Positions 43,510-53,205 of a stretch of 64,000 nucleotides of DNA are shown here, in pieces. Every line of letters begins with the position of its first letter. Positions within the stretch are counted from its first letter, which is position 1. The DNA is taken from positions 7,382,001 through 7,446,000 of the forward strand of contig NZ_CP107841.1 in NCBI RefSeq assembly GCF_036346855.1, written 5' to 3'. The position numbers were made by a program, and so were the translations under genes. This DNA comes from Streptomyces europaeiscabiei. GTDB lineage: Bacteria > Actinomycetota > Actinomycetes > Streptomycetales > Streptomycetaceae. The notes beneath the pieces were generated by a model. That model had not been told where the DNA came from. It ran no database searches and worked only from the letters and a program-made list of their open reading frames with translations.

Positions 43510-45401
43510 CCGCGACCGCCCTCCCCGAAACCGGCGCCGGAGCCGGATCCGGAAGAACCCGGCCCGGACCCGGGTTCGGTGTGCGTGGCCCACTCCAGCA
43601 GGCCGATGAAGGCGCGGTTCAGGAGCGCCGAGTCGGCGGGCCTGAGCGGCCGCTGGGCCATCAGCAGGGCCTGCCCGTACAGGGACTCCGTGGCCGTGCC
43701 GATCAGCTCCCGGTCGGTCAGGGAACTGATCCTCCGGATCAGAGGGTTGAGGTGGTTGAGCACCAGCCGCGCGCGTGGGGCGCTGCTCCGCAGCGAGCCG
43801 AGGATGCCCGCCCACAGGTCGTCGGCGTGCTCCTCCGCCTCCGCGCGGGCCTGCTCGTGTCGGGAGGAGCGGTCGTCCAGGTGCAGCGCGGGCACCGAGA
43901 GCGGATGGAAGGCCCGCAGCACGACATCGCACCCCAGGGGGTCGAGCTTCGCCCGCGCGGCCGACAGGAAGCCCGCCAGCGCCAGCTCCTCGTCCGGGTC
44001 CGGCGTGTCCAGGTGCGCGGTCACGGTGTCGGCGTCAAGCTCGGCGACCACCGTCCCCGGACGCACCGACGGCAGCGCCTCGACCAGCTCGCTGTCGTAC
44101 GTGTAGCCGCCGTTGACGACCCCCACGCCCTGCGCGGACGCGATGGGGGCGACCTGGCGGTACTCCTCGACCGTCCGCGTGAAGTGCACCACCGGGTGCC
44201 GCTGTGCGAACTCCTCCAGGGACAGCCGCCCGTCGGTCGTCTCGAAGGGGAGCCACGGCAGCATCGTGCGCAGCATCTCCGTGTCGTGCCGCGCCAGGGA
44301 CTTCACGCCCAGGTAGTGCACCGACAGGAAGGCCGCCAGCCGCTCCGGATCACCGGCGGCGAGCCCGGTGAGCCAGCCGCGGATCCGCTCGCCCAGCGCC
44401 TCCCGTACGGCCGCCAGGGTCTCGTCCTCGTACAGCGACTCCCGCGACGCGGTGGGCCGCAGACTGTCCGTGTCGAGGACGCACCGCACGAAGAACGCCC
44501 AGTCGGGCAACAGCTGTTCGGCCCGCTCGGTGAGCAGCATGCCCTTCAGGTGCACCCGGTGGCTCGCCCGCTGGGCCGGGCTGACGGCGGCCGGCAGGAC
44601 GTACGCCACGCCCCGGATCCCGGCCAGCGGCACGTCCAGCTCTATGGAGTCCAGCGGGGTGAACCCGAACAGGTCGTGACAGTGCCGGGCCAGGGCCACC
44701 CGCCGGGTGGCGGGGGAGGGGTACCCGCGGTCCCAGGGCGCCGGCAATTCGGTGACCGCCTCGTCGCCCACCCGCACGTCGTACGGCAGCAGCGACCCGA
44801 AGTCCCGCGCCAGTGTCAGCACGCGCGCGTGGGAGAGCCATTCCGCGGCCCCGGGCCGCGCGACCAGGTGCACGGTCGTGCCCGGCTCGGGGCGCGCCTC
44901 GTCGGGCAGGGTCCGCACGGTGTACGAGCCGTCGTCGGCCGCCGTCCACTCCACGGGCGGCGCGTCCGGTGTGCGGGCGCTGCGGCTGACCACACGGATC
45001 CGCTCGGCGACCACGAAACAGGCCAGCAGGCCGATACCGAACTGCCCGAGAAAGTCCGAGCGGACCTCCTGGATGCCACCGTCGTCGCGCTTCGAACTGC
45101 GCCCGATGGTGGCCAGCAGGTCGTGCACATCGGCCTCGGTGAGCCCGATGCCCGAGTCCTCCACCCGCAGCGCGCCGCCCTCGGCGAACAGCCGCACCCG
45201 GGCGGGAGCGTCGGGCTGCCCGGCGCGGCGCGCGGTGATCGCGTCCACGGCGTTCTGCAGCAGCTCCCGCAGATAGACCTTCGGACTGGAATAGAGGTGG
45301 TGCGAGAGCAGATCCACCAGGCCACGCAGATCGACCTGGAACGTATGAGGCGACTGTGGCGCCTGAGGAGTCTGGGGTGCCTGGGATGACTGTGAGGTCA
45401 T
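43506..45401 (-). CDS. Hsp90 (HtpG-like) family ATPase
   Basis: 631 aa from ATG 45401 (MTSQSSQAPQ); ATG 45410 is equally possible and no strong ribosome site decides. The GHKL ATPase domain is clear: RELLQNAVDAIT (Asn50), VEDSGIGLTEADVHDLLATIGRSS (Asp82) and FLGQFGIGLLACFVVAERI. A middle domain (HLKGMLLTERAEQLLPDWAFFVRC, with the HtpG-like ASRESL equivalent) and a C-terminal domain follow; the end is a Gly/Ser-rich tail rather than an MEEVD motif. Hsp90 chaperones remodel client proteins. The next gene is a translationally coupled TPR protein, suggesting a dedicated client or cochaperone pair. Confidence 0.9.
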   Translation of the reverse strand: MTSQSSQAPQTPQAPQSPHTFQVDLRGLVDLLSHHLYSSPKVYLRELLQNAVDAITARRAGQPDAPARVRLFAEGGALRVEDSGIGLTEADVHDLLATIGRSSKRDDGGIQEVRSDFLGQFGIGLLACFVVAERIRVVSRSARTPDAPPVEWTAADDGSYTVRTLPDEARPEPGTTVHLVARPGAAEWLSHARVLTLARDFGSLLPYDVRVGDEAVTELPAPWDRGYPSPATRRVALARHCHDLFGFTPLDSIELDVPLAGIRGVAYVLPAAVSPAQRASHRVHLKGMLLTERAEQLLPDWAFFVRCVLDTDSLRPTASRESLYEDETLAAVREALGERIRGWLTGLAAGDPERLAAFLSVHYLGVKSLARHDTEMLRTMLPWLPFETTDGRLSLEEFAQRHPVVHFTRTVEEYRQVAPIASAQGVGVVNGGYTYDSELVEALPSVRPGTVVAELDADTVTAHLDTPDPDEELALAGFLSAARAKLDPLGCDVVLRAFHPLSVPALHLDDRSSRHEQARAEAEEHADDLWAGILGSLRSSAPRARLVLNHLNPLIRRISSLTDRELIGTATESLYGQALLMAQRPLRPADSALLNRAFIGLLEWATHTEPGSGPGSSGSGSGAGFGEGGRG

Positions 45402-45605
45402 TGAATCCATCGTCGCAGCGCCGGTGGGGTGGGAATCTGGCGACGGCGGCGGGGTCGGGCGGTCCCGCGAGACGGTGACCGCGGACGGGGGCGGTACGGA
45501 CCCTGACACGGCTGGGCCCGGGAGTGCGTCATCCTAAGCGCGAACGACCCGTCTGACCAGCGGATTTCAAGGACCTATACGGGATTGTCAGTGCCGTGGT
45601 GTGCA

Positions 45606-47813
45606 ATGGATCTCGTGCCCGCGCTCGAAGAACCGCTCAAGAACACGCTCGGCGCCGCCACCGCGAAGGTGATGGCCGAGCACCTCGGCCTGCACACCGT
45701 CGGGGACCTGCTGCACCACTATCCCCGCAGGTACGAGGAGCGGGGCCAGCTCACCCACCTCGCGGACCTGCCCATGGACGAGCACGTCACGGTGGTCGCC
45801 CAGGTCGCCGACGCCCGCCTGCACTCCTTCGCCTCCGCCAAGGCCCCCCGGGGCAAGGGCCAGCGCCTCGAAGTGACCATCACGGACGGCAGCGGCCGCC
45901 TCCAGCTCGTCTTCTTCGGCAACGGCGTGCACAAACCCCACAAGGACCTCCTCCCCGGCACCCGCGCGCTCTTCTCCGGCAAGGTCTCCGTCTTCAACCG
46001 CCGCCTCCAACTGGCCCACCCGGCCTACGAGCTGCTGCGCGGCGACGACGTGACGGAGACCGTCGACACCTGGGCCGGCGCCCTCATCCCGATCTACCCG
46101 GCCACCGCCAAGATGGAGTCCTGGAAGATCGCCAAGGCCGTCCAGACGGTCCTGCCGAGCGCGCAGGAGGCCGTGGACCCCCTGCCCGAGTCGCTGCGCG
46201 AGGGCCGAGGCCTGGTATCGCTGCCAGAAGCCCTCCTGAAGATCCACCGGCCCCACACCAAGGCGGACAGGGACAGCGCCCGCGACCGCCTCAAGTGGGA
46301 CGAGGCCTTCGTCCTCCAGGTCGCCCTCGCCCGCCGCCGTCACGCCGACGCACAGCTTCCCGCCGTCGCCCGCCGTCCCGCCCCCGACGGCCTCCTCACC
46401 GCCTTCGACGCCCGCCTCCCCTTCACCCTCACCGAGGGTCAGCAGAAGGTCTCCAGGGAGATCTTCGACGACCTGGCCACCGAGCATCCGATGCACCGGC
46501 TGCTCCAGGGCGAAGTGGGTTCGGGCAAGACGATGGTGGCGCTGCGCGCCATGCTCGCCGTCGTCGACGCCGGTGGTCAGGCGGCCATGCTCGCGCCCAC
46601 CGAGGTGCTCGCCCAGCAGCACCACCGGTCGGTCACCGAGATGATGGGCGAGCTGGCCGAGGGCGGGATGCTGGGCGGCACCGAGCACGCCACCAAGGTG
46701 GTGCTGCTCACCGGGTCGATGGGCGCCGCAGGCCGCCGACAGGCGCTCCTGGACCTGGTCACGGGCGAGGCCGGCATCGTCATCGGCACACACGCGCTGA
46801 TCGAGGACAAGGTGCAGTTCCACGACCTGGGTCTGGTCGTCGTGGACGAGCAGCACCGCTTCGGCGTCGAGCAGCGCGACGCCCTGCGCGGTAAGGGCAA
46901 GCAGCCGCCCCACCTCCTCGTCATGACGGCCACCCCCATCCCGCGCACGGTCGCCATGACCGTCTTCGGCGACCTGGAGACCTCGGTCCTCGACCAGCTC
47001 CCCGCCGGCCGCTCACCCATCGCCAGCCATGTCGTCCCGGCCGCCGACAAGCCCCACTTCCTCGCCCGCACCTGGGAACGCGTCCGCGAGGAGGTGGAGA
47101 ACGGCCACCAGGCGTACGTCGTCTGCCCTCGCATCGGGGACGAGGAGGACGACCCGAAGAAGTCGGGAAAGAAGTCCCCCGGGGACGAGGCCGAGAAGCG
47201 CCCGCCCCTCGCCGTCCTCGACATCGCCGCCCAGCTCGTCAGGGGCCCCCTCCAGGGCCTCGGGGTCGAGGTGCTGCACGGCCGTATGCACCCCGACGAC
47301 AAGGACGCGGTCATGCGCCGCTTCGCCGCAGGCGAGACCCATGTCCTGGTCGCCACCACGGTCATCGAGGTCGGCGTGAACGTCCCGAACGCCACCGCCA
47401 TGGTGATCATGGACGCCGACCGCTTCGGCGTCTCCCAGCTCCACCAGCTCCGCGGCCGCGTGGGCCGGGGCTCCGCCGCCGGCCTCTGCCTCCTGGTCAC
47501 CGAGATGCCCGAGGCGAGCCCGGCCCGCCAGCGCCTGGGCGCCGTCGCCTCCACCCTCGACGGCTTCGAACTCTCCCGCATCGACCTCGAACAACGTCGC
47601 GAGGGTGACGTCCTCGGCCAGGCCCAGTCCGGCGCCCGCACCAGCCTCCGCATGCTCGCCGTCATCGAGGACGAGGAGATCATCGCGGAGGCCAGAGAGG
47701 AAGCGACGGCGGTGGTGGCCGCCGACCCGGACCTGGAGCGCCTGCCGGGCCTGAGGACAGCCCTGGACGCCCTCCTGGACGAGGAGAGGGAGCAGTACCT
47801 GGACAAGGGCTAG
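45606..47813 (+). CDS. recG: ATP-dependent DNA helicase RecG
   Basis: Branch-migrating helicase that rescues stalled forks. 735 aa. Wedge/OB region at about 60-150 (HVTVVAQVADARLHSF; LEVTITDGSGRLQLVFFG), then helicase motifs I (GEVGSGKTMVAL), Ia (MLAPTEVLAQQH), II (VDEQHRFGVEQR, diagnostic for RecG), III (LLVMTATPIPRT), V/VI (VIEVGVNVPNATAMVI; HQLRGRVGRG). Start uncertain: ATG 45606 chosen; GTG 45615 also fits. A 12-residue basic insertion (KKSGKKSPGDEAEK) lies after motif IV. Confidence 0.95.
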   Translation: MDLVPALEEPLKNTLGAATAKVMAEHLGLHTVGDLLHHYPRRYEERGQLTHLADLPMDEHVTVVAQVADARLHSFASAKAPRGKGQRLEVTITDGSGRLQLVFFGNGVHKPHKDLLPGTRALFSGKVSVFNRRLQLAHPAYELLRGDDVTETVDTWAGALIPIYPATAKMESWKIAKAVQTVLPSAQEAVDPLPESLREGRGLVSLPEALLKIHRPHTKADRDSARDRLKWDEAFVLQVALARRRHADAQLPAVARRPAPDGLLTAFDARLPFTLTEGQQKVSREIFDDLATEHPMHRLLQGEVGSGKTMVALRAMLAVVDAGGQAAMLAPTEVLAQQHHRSVTEMMGELAEGGMLGGTEHATKVVLLTGSMGAAGRRQALLDLVTGEAGIVIGTHALIEDKVQFHDLGLVVVDEQHRFGVEQRDALRGKGKQPPHLLVMTATPIPRTVAMTVFGDLETSVLDQLPAGRSPIASHVVPAADKPHFLARTWERVREEVENGHQAYVVCPRIGDEEDDPKKSGKKSPGDEAEKRPPLAVLDIAAQLVRGPLQGLGVEVLHGRMHPDDKDAVMRRFAAGETHVLVATTVIEVGVNVPNATAMVIMDADRFGVSQLHQLRGRVGRGSAAGLCLLVTEMPEASPARQRLGAVASTLDGFELSRIDLEQRREGDVLGQAQSGARTSLRMLAVIEDEEIIAEAREEATAVVAADPDLERLPGLRTALDALLDEEREQYLDKG

Positions 47814-47822
47814 GGAGTACCG

Positions 47823-47839
47823 CTCGGCCGAGGGCCGAG
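47823..47839 (+). terminator. recG hairpin terminator
   Basis: 7-bp stem CTCGGCC / GGCCGAG with 3-nt loop, 10 nt past the stop. Confidence 0.6.
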
Positions 47840-47858
47840 GGCAGCCTCGCCGGCTTTT

Positions 47859-47881
47859 CGGGGCGCGGGGAACCACGCGAG
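47859..47881. repeat. Dispersed palindrome, half copy (R5)
   Basis: GGGGCGCGGGGAACCACGCGA-like single arm between recG and rsmD; no second arm. Confidence 0.6.
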
Positions 47882-47977
47882 GCCCCACGAACCAGCAGCC
47901 GTCCACGAGGCAGAAGCACCCCCCACCTCCGACTGCCAAACTGGACCCGTGACCACGCCCTCGAACAAGGACCCACG

Positions 47978-48565
47978 ATGACCCGCGTGATCGCCGGCAA
48001 GGCCGGCGGACGTCGCCTCTCGGTACCCCCCGGCACCGGAACCCGCCCCACCTCCGACCGCGCACGCGAGGGCCTCTTCTCCACCTGGCAATCACTCCTC
48101 GGCGGCCCCCTGGACGGCGAACGGGTCCTCGACCTGTACGCCGGCTCGGGCGCGGTCGGCCTGGAGGCCCTCTCCCGAGGCGCCGCCCACACCCTCCTCG
48201 TGGAGGCCGACGCCCGCGCAGCCCGAACGATCCGGGACAACGTCGGATCGCTCGGCCTCCCCGGCGCCGAGGTGAGACCGGGCAAAGCGGAGCAGATCAT
48301 CCAGGGCCCGGCGCCGGACGAACCGTACGACCTCGTCTTCCTCGACCCTCCGTACGCCGTCCCGGACGACGATCTTCGCGAGATCCTGCTCACACTCCGT
48401 ACCGGGGGCTGGCTCGGAGACGAAGCCCTCGTCACCGTGGAGCGCAGCACCAGAGGCGGTGAGTTCGCCTGGCCGACCGGTTTCGAAGCCATCAGGGCCC
48501 GTCGCTACGGCGAGGGAACGTTTTGGTACGGTCGCGCCGCCTCTACGTGCGAAGACGCACGATGA
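47978..48565 (+). CDS. rsmD: 16S rRNA (guanine966-N2)-methyltransferase
   Basis: 195 aa, ATG 47978 with AAGGA upstream. SAM-dependent class I fold: [24 protein letters not shown], motif [18 protein letters not shown], motif IV DPPY, and a final [17 protein letters not shown] stretch. Methylates 16S rRNA during 30S assembly. rsmD-coaD pairing is common in bacteria; coaD starts 27 nt downstream, with an alternative ATG overlapping the rsmD stop. Confidence 0.94.
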   Translation: MTRVIAGKAGGRRLSVPPGTGTRPTSDRAREGLFSTWQSLLGGPLDGERVLDLYAGSGAVGLEALSRGAAHTLLVEADARAARTIRDNVGSLGLPGAEVRPGKAEQIIQGPAPDEPYDLVFLDPPYAVPDDDLREILLTLRTGGWLGDEALVTVERSTRGGEFAWPTGFEAIRARRYGEGTFWYGRAASTCEDAR

Positions 48566-48591
48566 CCGGACCGGAGAGCGAGGGAGCCCAA

Positions 48592-49071
48592 GTGCGCCGT
48601 GCCGTCTGCCCCGGGTCGTTCGACCCCGTCACCAACGGACACCTCGACATCATTGGCCGCGCCTCCAAGTTGTACGACGAGGTCTATGTCGCGGTGATGA
48701 TCAACAAGTCCAAGAAAGGCCTCTTCGAGGTCGAGGAGCGGATGGAGCTGATCCGCCAGGTCACCACCGAGTACGCGAACGTACGCGTGGAGGCCTTCCA
48801 CGGCCTGCTCGTCGACTTCTGCAAGCAGCGCGACATCCCGGCGATCGTCAAGGGCCTGCGCGCGGTCAGCGACTTCGACTACGAGCTGCAGATGGCCCAG
48901 ATGAACATCGGCCTGTCGGGCGTGGAGACCCTCTTCGTCCCCACCAACCCCACCTACAGCTTCCTGTCGTCCTCCCTGGTCAAGGAGGTCGCGACCTGGG
49001 GCGGCGACGTCTCCCACCTGGTGCCCCCGCTCGTCCTCGAAGCCCTCGGTGAGCGCCTGAAGCAGGACTGA
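48592..49071 (+). CDS. coaD: Phosphopantetheine adenylyltransferase
   Basis: Penultimate step of coenzyme A synthesis. 159 aa from GTG 48592 (GGAG spaced 8 nt), matching the usual family N-terminus [17 protein letters not shown] with the TxGH motif ending at His17. Further motifs: [25 protein letters not shown] [11 protein letters not shown] and the ATP-binding [16 protein letters not shown] 48562, overlapping rsmD, would add 10 residues and is less likely. Confidence 0.95.
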   Translation: MRRAVCPGSFDPVTNGHLDIIGRASKLYDEVYVAVMINKSKKGLFEVEERMELIRQVTTEYANVRVEAFHGLLVDFCKQRDIPAIVKGLRAVSDFDYELQMAQMNIGLSGVETLFVPTNPTYSFLSSSLVKEVATWGGDVSHLVPPLVLEALGERLKQD

Positions 49072-49148
49072 GCGGACGCAGGTCCCCCGCTGGCCGTACA
49101 GTCGACCCGACCGTTTTCAACACAGTCGTAGAGAGTGGCGAGCACACG

Positions 49149-50255
49149 GTGGACCACACGGTGGACGTGCAGAAGAAGCTCGACGAGATCGTCTCGGTGG
49201 TCTCGGGCGCCCGATCCATGCCCATGTCGGCCTCGTGCGTGGTCAACCGCGCCGAGCTGCTCTCCCTGTTCGACGAACTGCGCGCGGCCCTGCCCGACTC
49301 CCTCGCCCAGGCACGGGAACTGATCGGCGACCGTGACCACATGGTCGAGCGGGCCCGCCTGGAGGCCGAGCGGATCATCGAGCACGCGCACGCCGAGCGC
49401 GGCTCCCTGATCTCCGACACCGAGGTCGCCCGCCGTTCCCAGAACGAGGCCGACCGCATCCTGGGCGAGGCCCGCCAGGAGGCCGAGGAGGTCCGCGCCG
49501 AGGCCGACGACTACGTCGACTCCAAGCTCGCCAACTTCGAGGTCGTCCTCACCAAGACCCTCGGTTCGGTGGGCCGCGGCCGCGAGAAGCTCCTCGGCAC
49601 GGGCCCCGGCCTCGACGAGCAGGGCTACGAGGACGAGGACGCCCCCGAGCGCAGCCACGACCCCGAGACCCTGCGCCGCGACGCGGACGCCTACGTGGAC
49701 GCCAAGCTCGGCGCCTTCGAGGCGGTCCTCGCCAAGACCCTGGAGGCCGTCGGGCGAGGCCGCCAGAAGCTCCACGGCCGCATCGCCACCGACGACCTCG
49801 GAGCCCTCTCCCTGACCGGCGACGGCACCTCCCAGCAGCTCACGAGCGACGCAGACTACCTGGCCGGGCTCGCCGACCTCTCCGACAACCCCGCCCAGCA
49901 GTCCCGGTCGGTGCCGGAGCAGCAGTCGTACGGCGGGCAGCAGGACGCGTACCAGGCGACGGCGTACCAGCAGGATCCGTACGGCGGCTATCAGCAGCAG
50001 TACGCCCAGCCTCAGCAGGCCGCCGACCCCTACGGCTACCAGCAGGCCGACCCGTACGCCGCCGGCTATCCGCAGCAGCCGGCGTACGACCCGAACCAGG
50101 GGCACCAGGACCATGGGCAGGACCACGCGCAGGACCACGTGCAGGACCAGCAGGGGTACGCGCAGCCGCAGGCGAACGTGCTCGACGAGACCAGCCTCTT
50201 CGACACGACCATGATCACGGCGGAGCAGTTGCGCCGCTACGAACAGGGCCGCTGA
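49149..50255 (+). CDS. Coiled-coil protein with internal duplication and Gln/Tyr-rich tail
   Basis: 368 aa from GTG 49149. Residues about 15-110 are a long helix rich in Glu/Arg/Ala (ARLEAERIIEHAHAERGSLI; NEADRILGEARQEAEEV), resembling the stalk of ATP synthase b subunits or DivIVA-like coiled coils, the reason databases often name it after F0 subunit b. A ~33-residue element (YVDSKLANFEVVLTKTLGSV) recurs as YVDAKLGAFEAVLAKTLEAV. The C-terminal ~130 residues are Gln/Tyr/Pro-rich with AYQQDPYGGYQQQY units, ending in a conserved-looking DTTMITAEQLRRYEQGR. No membrane helix. Possibly a cell-pole or division scaffold; unproven. Confidence 0.8.
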   Translation: MDHTVDVQKKLDEIVSVVSGARSMPMSASCVVNRAELLSLFDELRAALPDSLAQARELIGDRDHMVERARLEAERIIEHAHAERGSLISDTEVARRSQNEADRILGEARQEAEEVRAEADDYVDSKLANFEVVLTKTLGSVGRGREKLLGTGPGLDEQGYEDEDAPERSHDPETLRRDADAYVDAKLGAFEAVLAKTLEAVGRGRQKLHGRIATDDLGALSLTGDGTSQQLTSDADYLAGLADLSDNPAQQSRSVPEQQSYGGQQDAYQATAYQQDPYGGYQQQYAQPQQAADPYGYQQADPYAAGYPQQPAYDPNQGHQDHGQDHAQDHVQDQQGYAQPQANVLDETSLFDTTMITAEQLRRYEQGR

Positions 50256-50409
50256 CAGCGGATTGGGCCGAGAGCGAAAGGTCCAGTATCCTGGCTCTTC
50301 GGTCGTGCGTGCGTTCATGCTGTCCGCAACAGACGCCCGCGATCGAGCGCTGCCCGGAACACCAAGGGCTGCGCCCTCTTCCCACCAGTACCGAAGACCG
50401 AAAGCAGAA

Positions 50410-51063
50410 ATGGCTCTGAACGCCCGCCTCGACCATCGCAACCCCCTCGTGTTCGACACGCACGAGCTGGGTCGGCGGCCCGGTGCGCAACAGCGCCTGA
50501 CGCGTTCGATCGACGCTCCGCAGGACCTCGGGATCAAGGGGGTCGTCGGAGTGCCGGAAGGCGCCCCGATGGAGCTCGAACTCCGTCTGGAGTCGGTCAT
50601 GGAAGGGGTGCTTGTCACAGGCGCCGCCCGTGCACAGGCCAAGGGGGAGTGCGTAAGGTGTCTGGAGCCGCTGGAGCTCGAACTCGAAGCGGACTTCCAG
50701 GAGATGTTCTCGTACCCCGACGCCGATGAGCGGGGCCGCGTGATCGCGGAGCCCGACACCGACGCCGAGGACGACGAGGACATGCTCTTCCTCGAGGACG
50801 GTTTGTTCGACCTCGAACCGGTGCTGCGTGATGCGGTGGTGCTCGCACTGCCGATGCAGCCGGTGTGCCAGGACGACTGCCCCGGCCTGTGCTCCCAGTG
50901 CGGAGTACGGCTGGCGGACGACCCGGACCACCACCACGACGCCGTCGACATCCGTTGGGCGGCACTGCAGGGACTCGCCGGTTCACTCGAAGATGGCGAG
51001 AAGGACGAGTTGAGCGGCGGCGCGCTTCCATCAGCGCACGTCGACGAGAAGCAGGAGAAGTAG
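50410..51063 (+). CDS. DUF177 (YceD) family protein
   Basis: 217 aa from ATG 50410 ([23 protein letters not shown]). The DUF177 core includes [23 protein letters not shown] and the CxxDCxGLCxxCG cluster ([13 protein letters not shown]), candidate zinc ligands. YceD is usually just upstream of rpmF and affects 23S rRNA maturation in some bacteria and plants. Here rpmF starts 3 nt downstream. No canonical ribosome site. Confidence 0.9.
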   Translation: MALNARLDHRNPLVFDTHELGRRPGAQQRLTRSIDAPQDLGIKGVVGVPEGAPMELELRLESVMEGVLVTGAARAQAKGECVRCLEPLELELEADFQEMFSYPDADERGRVIAEPDTDAEDDEDMLFLEDGLFDLEPVLRDAVVLALPMQPVCQDDCPGLCSQCGVRLADDPDHHHDAVDIRWAALQGLAGSLEDGEKDELSGGALPSAHVDEKQEK

Positions 51064-51065
51064 CC

Positions 51066-51239
51066 GTGGCTGTTCCGAAGCGGAAGATGTCGCGCAGCAA
51101 CACGCGCCACCGCCGGTCGCAGTGGAAGGCTGCGGTCCCCACCCTGGTTGCGTGCGAGCGCTGCCACGAGCCCAAGCTGCAGCACATCGCGTGCCCGTCT
51201 TGCGGCACCTACAACAAGCGCCAGGTCCTCGAGGTCTGA
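51066..51239 (+). CDS. rpmF: Ribosomal protein L32 (zinc-cysteine form)
   Basis: 57 aa from GTG 51066, AGGAG upstream. [20 protein letters not shown] is the L32 signature. CERC and CPSC are a zinc ribbon (C+ form). Lies in the DUF177-rpmF-rnc-mutM cluster typical of actinobacteria; the rnc start is 19 nt after its stop. Confidence 0.97.
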   Translation: MAVPKRKMSRSNTRHRRSQWKAAVPTLVACERCHEPKLQHIACPSCGTYNKRQVLEV

Positions 51240-51258
51240 GCGGCTGGTGAGAGGCTCT

Positions 51259-52104
51259 ATGTCTGACGCCAAGGCGGAGACCAACGCCAAGAAAAAGGCG
51301 GAGAACACAGCCTCGTCCCACACGCTTCTGGAAGGGCGGCTCGGCTACCGGCTCGAGTCCGCCCTTCTGGTGCGTGCACTGACCCACCGTTCGTACGCGT
51401 ACGAGAACGGCGGTCTGCCCACCAACGAGCGCCTGGAGTTCCTCGGGGACTCCGTCCTCGGCCTCGTGGTCACGGACACGCTGTATCGCACCCACCCCGA
51501 CCTGCCCGAAGGCCAACTGGCCAAGCTGCGGGCCGCGGTGGTCAATTCTCGTGCGCTGGCGGAGGTGGGCCGTGGGCTCGACCTCGGCTCCTTCATCCGG
51601 CTCGGCCGCGGTGAAGAGGGCACGGGTGGCCGGGACAAGGCATCCATCCTCGCCGACACCCTCGAAGCGGTGATCGGTGCGGTCTATCTCGACCAGGGGC
51701 TCGACTCGGCGGCGGAGCTGGTACACCGCCTGTTCGACCCGCTGATCGAGAAGTCTTCGAACCTCGGAGCCGGCCTGGACTGGAAGACCAGTCTCCAGGA
51801 GCTCACCGCGACCGAGGGGCTCGGCGTGCCCGAGTACCTGGTCACGGAGACCGGACCCGACCACGAGAAGACCTTCACAGCTGCCGCCCGCGTCGGAGGC
51901 GTCTCGTACGGCACCGGCACCGGCCGCAGCAAGAAGGAAGCGGAGCAGCAGGCGGCCGAGTCCGCCTGGCTCGCGATCCGCTCCGCGGCGGACGAGCGGG
52001 CGAAGGCGGCGGCTCAGGCCGCGGCTCTGCCCGAAGAATCCGCCGAGACTCCTTCGGACACCGCACCTTCGGACACCGCACCTTCGGACACCGCGTCTGC
52101 CTGA
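51259..52104 (+). CDS. rnc: Ribonuclease III
   Basis: Double-stranded-RNA endonuclease; the S. coelicolor orthologue (absB) globally affects antibiotic production. 281 aa from ATG 51259. Catalytic signature [13 protein letters not shown] with Glu60 and Asp64; second metal-site segment [16 protein letters not shown]-terminal ds[17 protein letters not shown] ... [14 protein letters not shown]. After the dsRBD there is an extra Ala/Ser/Thr tail of about 35 residues with three tandem PSDTA units, absent from typical RNase III. Confidence 0.96.
   Translation: MSDAKAETNAKKKAENTASSHTLLEGRLGYRLESALLVRALTHRSYAYENGGLPTNERLEFLGDSVLGLVVTDTLYRTHPDLPEGQLAKLRAAVVNSRALAEVGRGLDLGSFIRLGRGEEGTGGRDKASILADTLEAVIGAVYLDQGLDSAAELVHRLFDPLIEKSSNLGAGLDWKTSLQELTATEGLGVPEYLVTETGPDHEKTFTAAARVGGVSYGTGTGRSKKEAEQQAAESAWLAIRSAADERAKAAAQAAALPEESAETPSDTAPSDTAPSDTASA
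52051..52095 (+). repeat. Tandem 15-nt repeat in the rnc tail
   Basis: Three units of CCTTCGGACACCGCA (the last ends in G) at 52051-52065, 52066-52080 and 52081-52095, encoding PSDTA three times. Confidence 0.9.
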
Positions 52105-52200
52105 TGGCGGGCGCCACCTGCCCGAGGCCGCCCCCGACCCCCGCTGAGGGATGAGGGGGCGGCTGCGGTCCGCGGGTGCGTGCAGGTCGTTCGTGGTTGC

Positions 52201-52274
52201 TCGCGCAGTTCCCCGCACCCCTGAAAAACCTGGGGGCGCCCCCTGATCTTTCAGGGCCGCGGGGAACTGCGCGA
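52201..52274. repeat. Dispersed palindrome, full copy (R6)
   Basis: Outer arms 52201-52216 / 52259-52274 form a perfect 16-bp stem, with an inner CCCTGAAA / TTTCAGGG pair. It lies in the 240-nt rnc-mutM gap, where I see no gene. Confidence 0.85.
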
Positions 52275-52344
52275 CCAGCCAAGAAGCACCCGCAGCAGCC
52301 CCACGACATCACCCCCATCCCCCGCCCAACCTCCGGAGGACCCC

Positions 52345-53205
52345 GTGCCCGAACTCCCCGAGGTCGAGGTCGTACGGCGGGGTCTGGAGCGCTGGGTGGC
52401 CCACCGCACCGTCGCCGATGTCGACGTGCTGCACCCACGCGCGATCCGCCGGCACCTGGCCGGCCCCGAGGACTTCGCGCTCCGGTTGAAGGGCCACCGC
52501 ATCGGGGAGCCCAGCCGGCGCGGCAAGTACCTGTGGCTGCCCGTGGAGGACACCGGCATCGCCGTCCTTGCCCACCTCGGCATGAGCGGCCAGCTGCTCG
52601 TGCAGCCGTACGACACGGCCGACGAGAAGCACCTCAGGATCCGCGTCCGCTTCGCGGACGACCTCCGCACCGAACTCCGCTTCGTCGACCAACGCACCTT
52701 CGGCGGACTGTCGTTGCACGACACCACCCCCGAGGGCCTGCCGGACGTCATCGCGCACATCGCCCGCGACCCTCTCGACCCGCTGTTCGACGCGGAGGCC
52801 TTCCACCAGGCGCTGCGACGGAAGCGGACGACCATCAAACGGGCCCTGCTCGACCAGTCGTTGATCAGCGGGGTGGGCAACATCTATGCCGACGAGGCGC
52901 TTTGGCGCTCGCGCATCCACTACGAGCGCCCCACCGCCGGTTTCACCCGCCCCCGCACCACCGAACTCCTGGGCCACGTACGGGACGTGATGAACGCGGC
53001 GCTCGCGGTGGGCGGCACGAGCTTCGACAGCCTCTACGTCAACGTGAACGGCGAGTCGGGGTACTTCGACCGGTCGCTGGACGCGTACGGCCGCGAGGGG
53101 CTGCCCTGCCGCCGCTGTGCCACGCCGATGCGCCGACGGCCCTGGATGAACCGGTCCAGCTACTTCTGCCCCACGTGTCAGCGGGCGCCGCGCGTCTCGT
53201 CGTAA
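52345..53205 (+). CDS. mutM: Formamidopyrimidine-DNA glycosylase
   Basis: Removes 8-oxoguanine and Fapy lesions. 286 aa from GTG 52345 with GGAGGA upstream. N-terminal [14 protein letters not shown] supplies catalytic Pro2 and Glu3; Lys in [16 protein letters not shown]; helix-two-turns-helix [21 protein letters not shown]-terminal zinc finger with CRRC and CPTC. The last 28 nt overlap the convergent HxlR gene. Confidence 0.96.
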   Translation: MPELPEVEVVRRGLERWVAHRTVADVDVLHPRAIRRHLAGPEDFALRLKGHRIGEPSRRGKYLWLPVEDTGIAVLAHLGMSGQLLVQPYDTADEKHLRIRVRFADDLRTELRFVDQRTFGGLSLHDTTPEGLPDVIAHIARDPLDPLFDAEAFHQALRRKRTTIKRALLDQSLISGVGNIYADEALWRSRIHYERPTAGFTRPRTTELLGHVRDVMNAALAVGGTSFDSLYVNVNGESGYFDRSLDAYGREGLPCRRCATPMRRRPWMNRSSYFCPTCQRAPRVSS

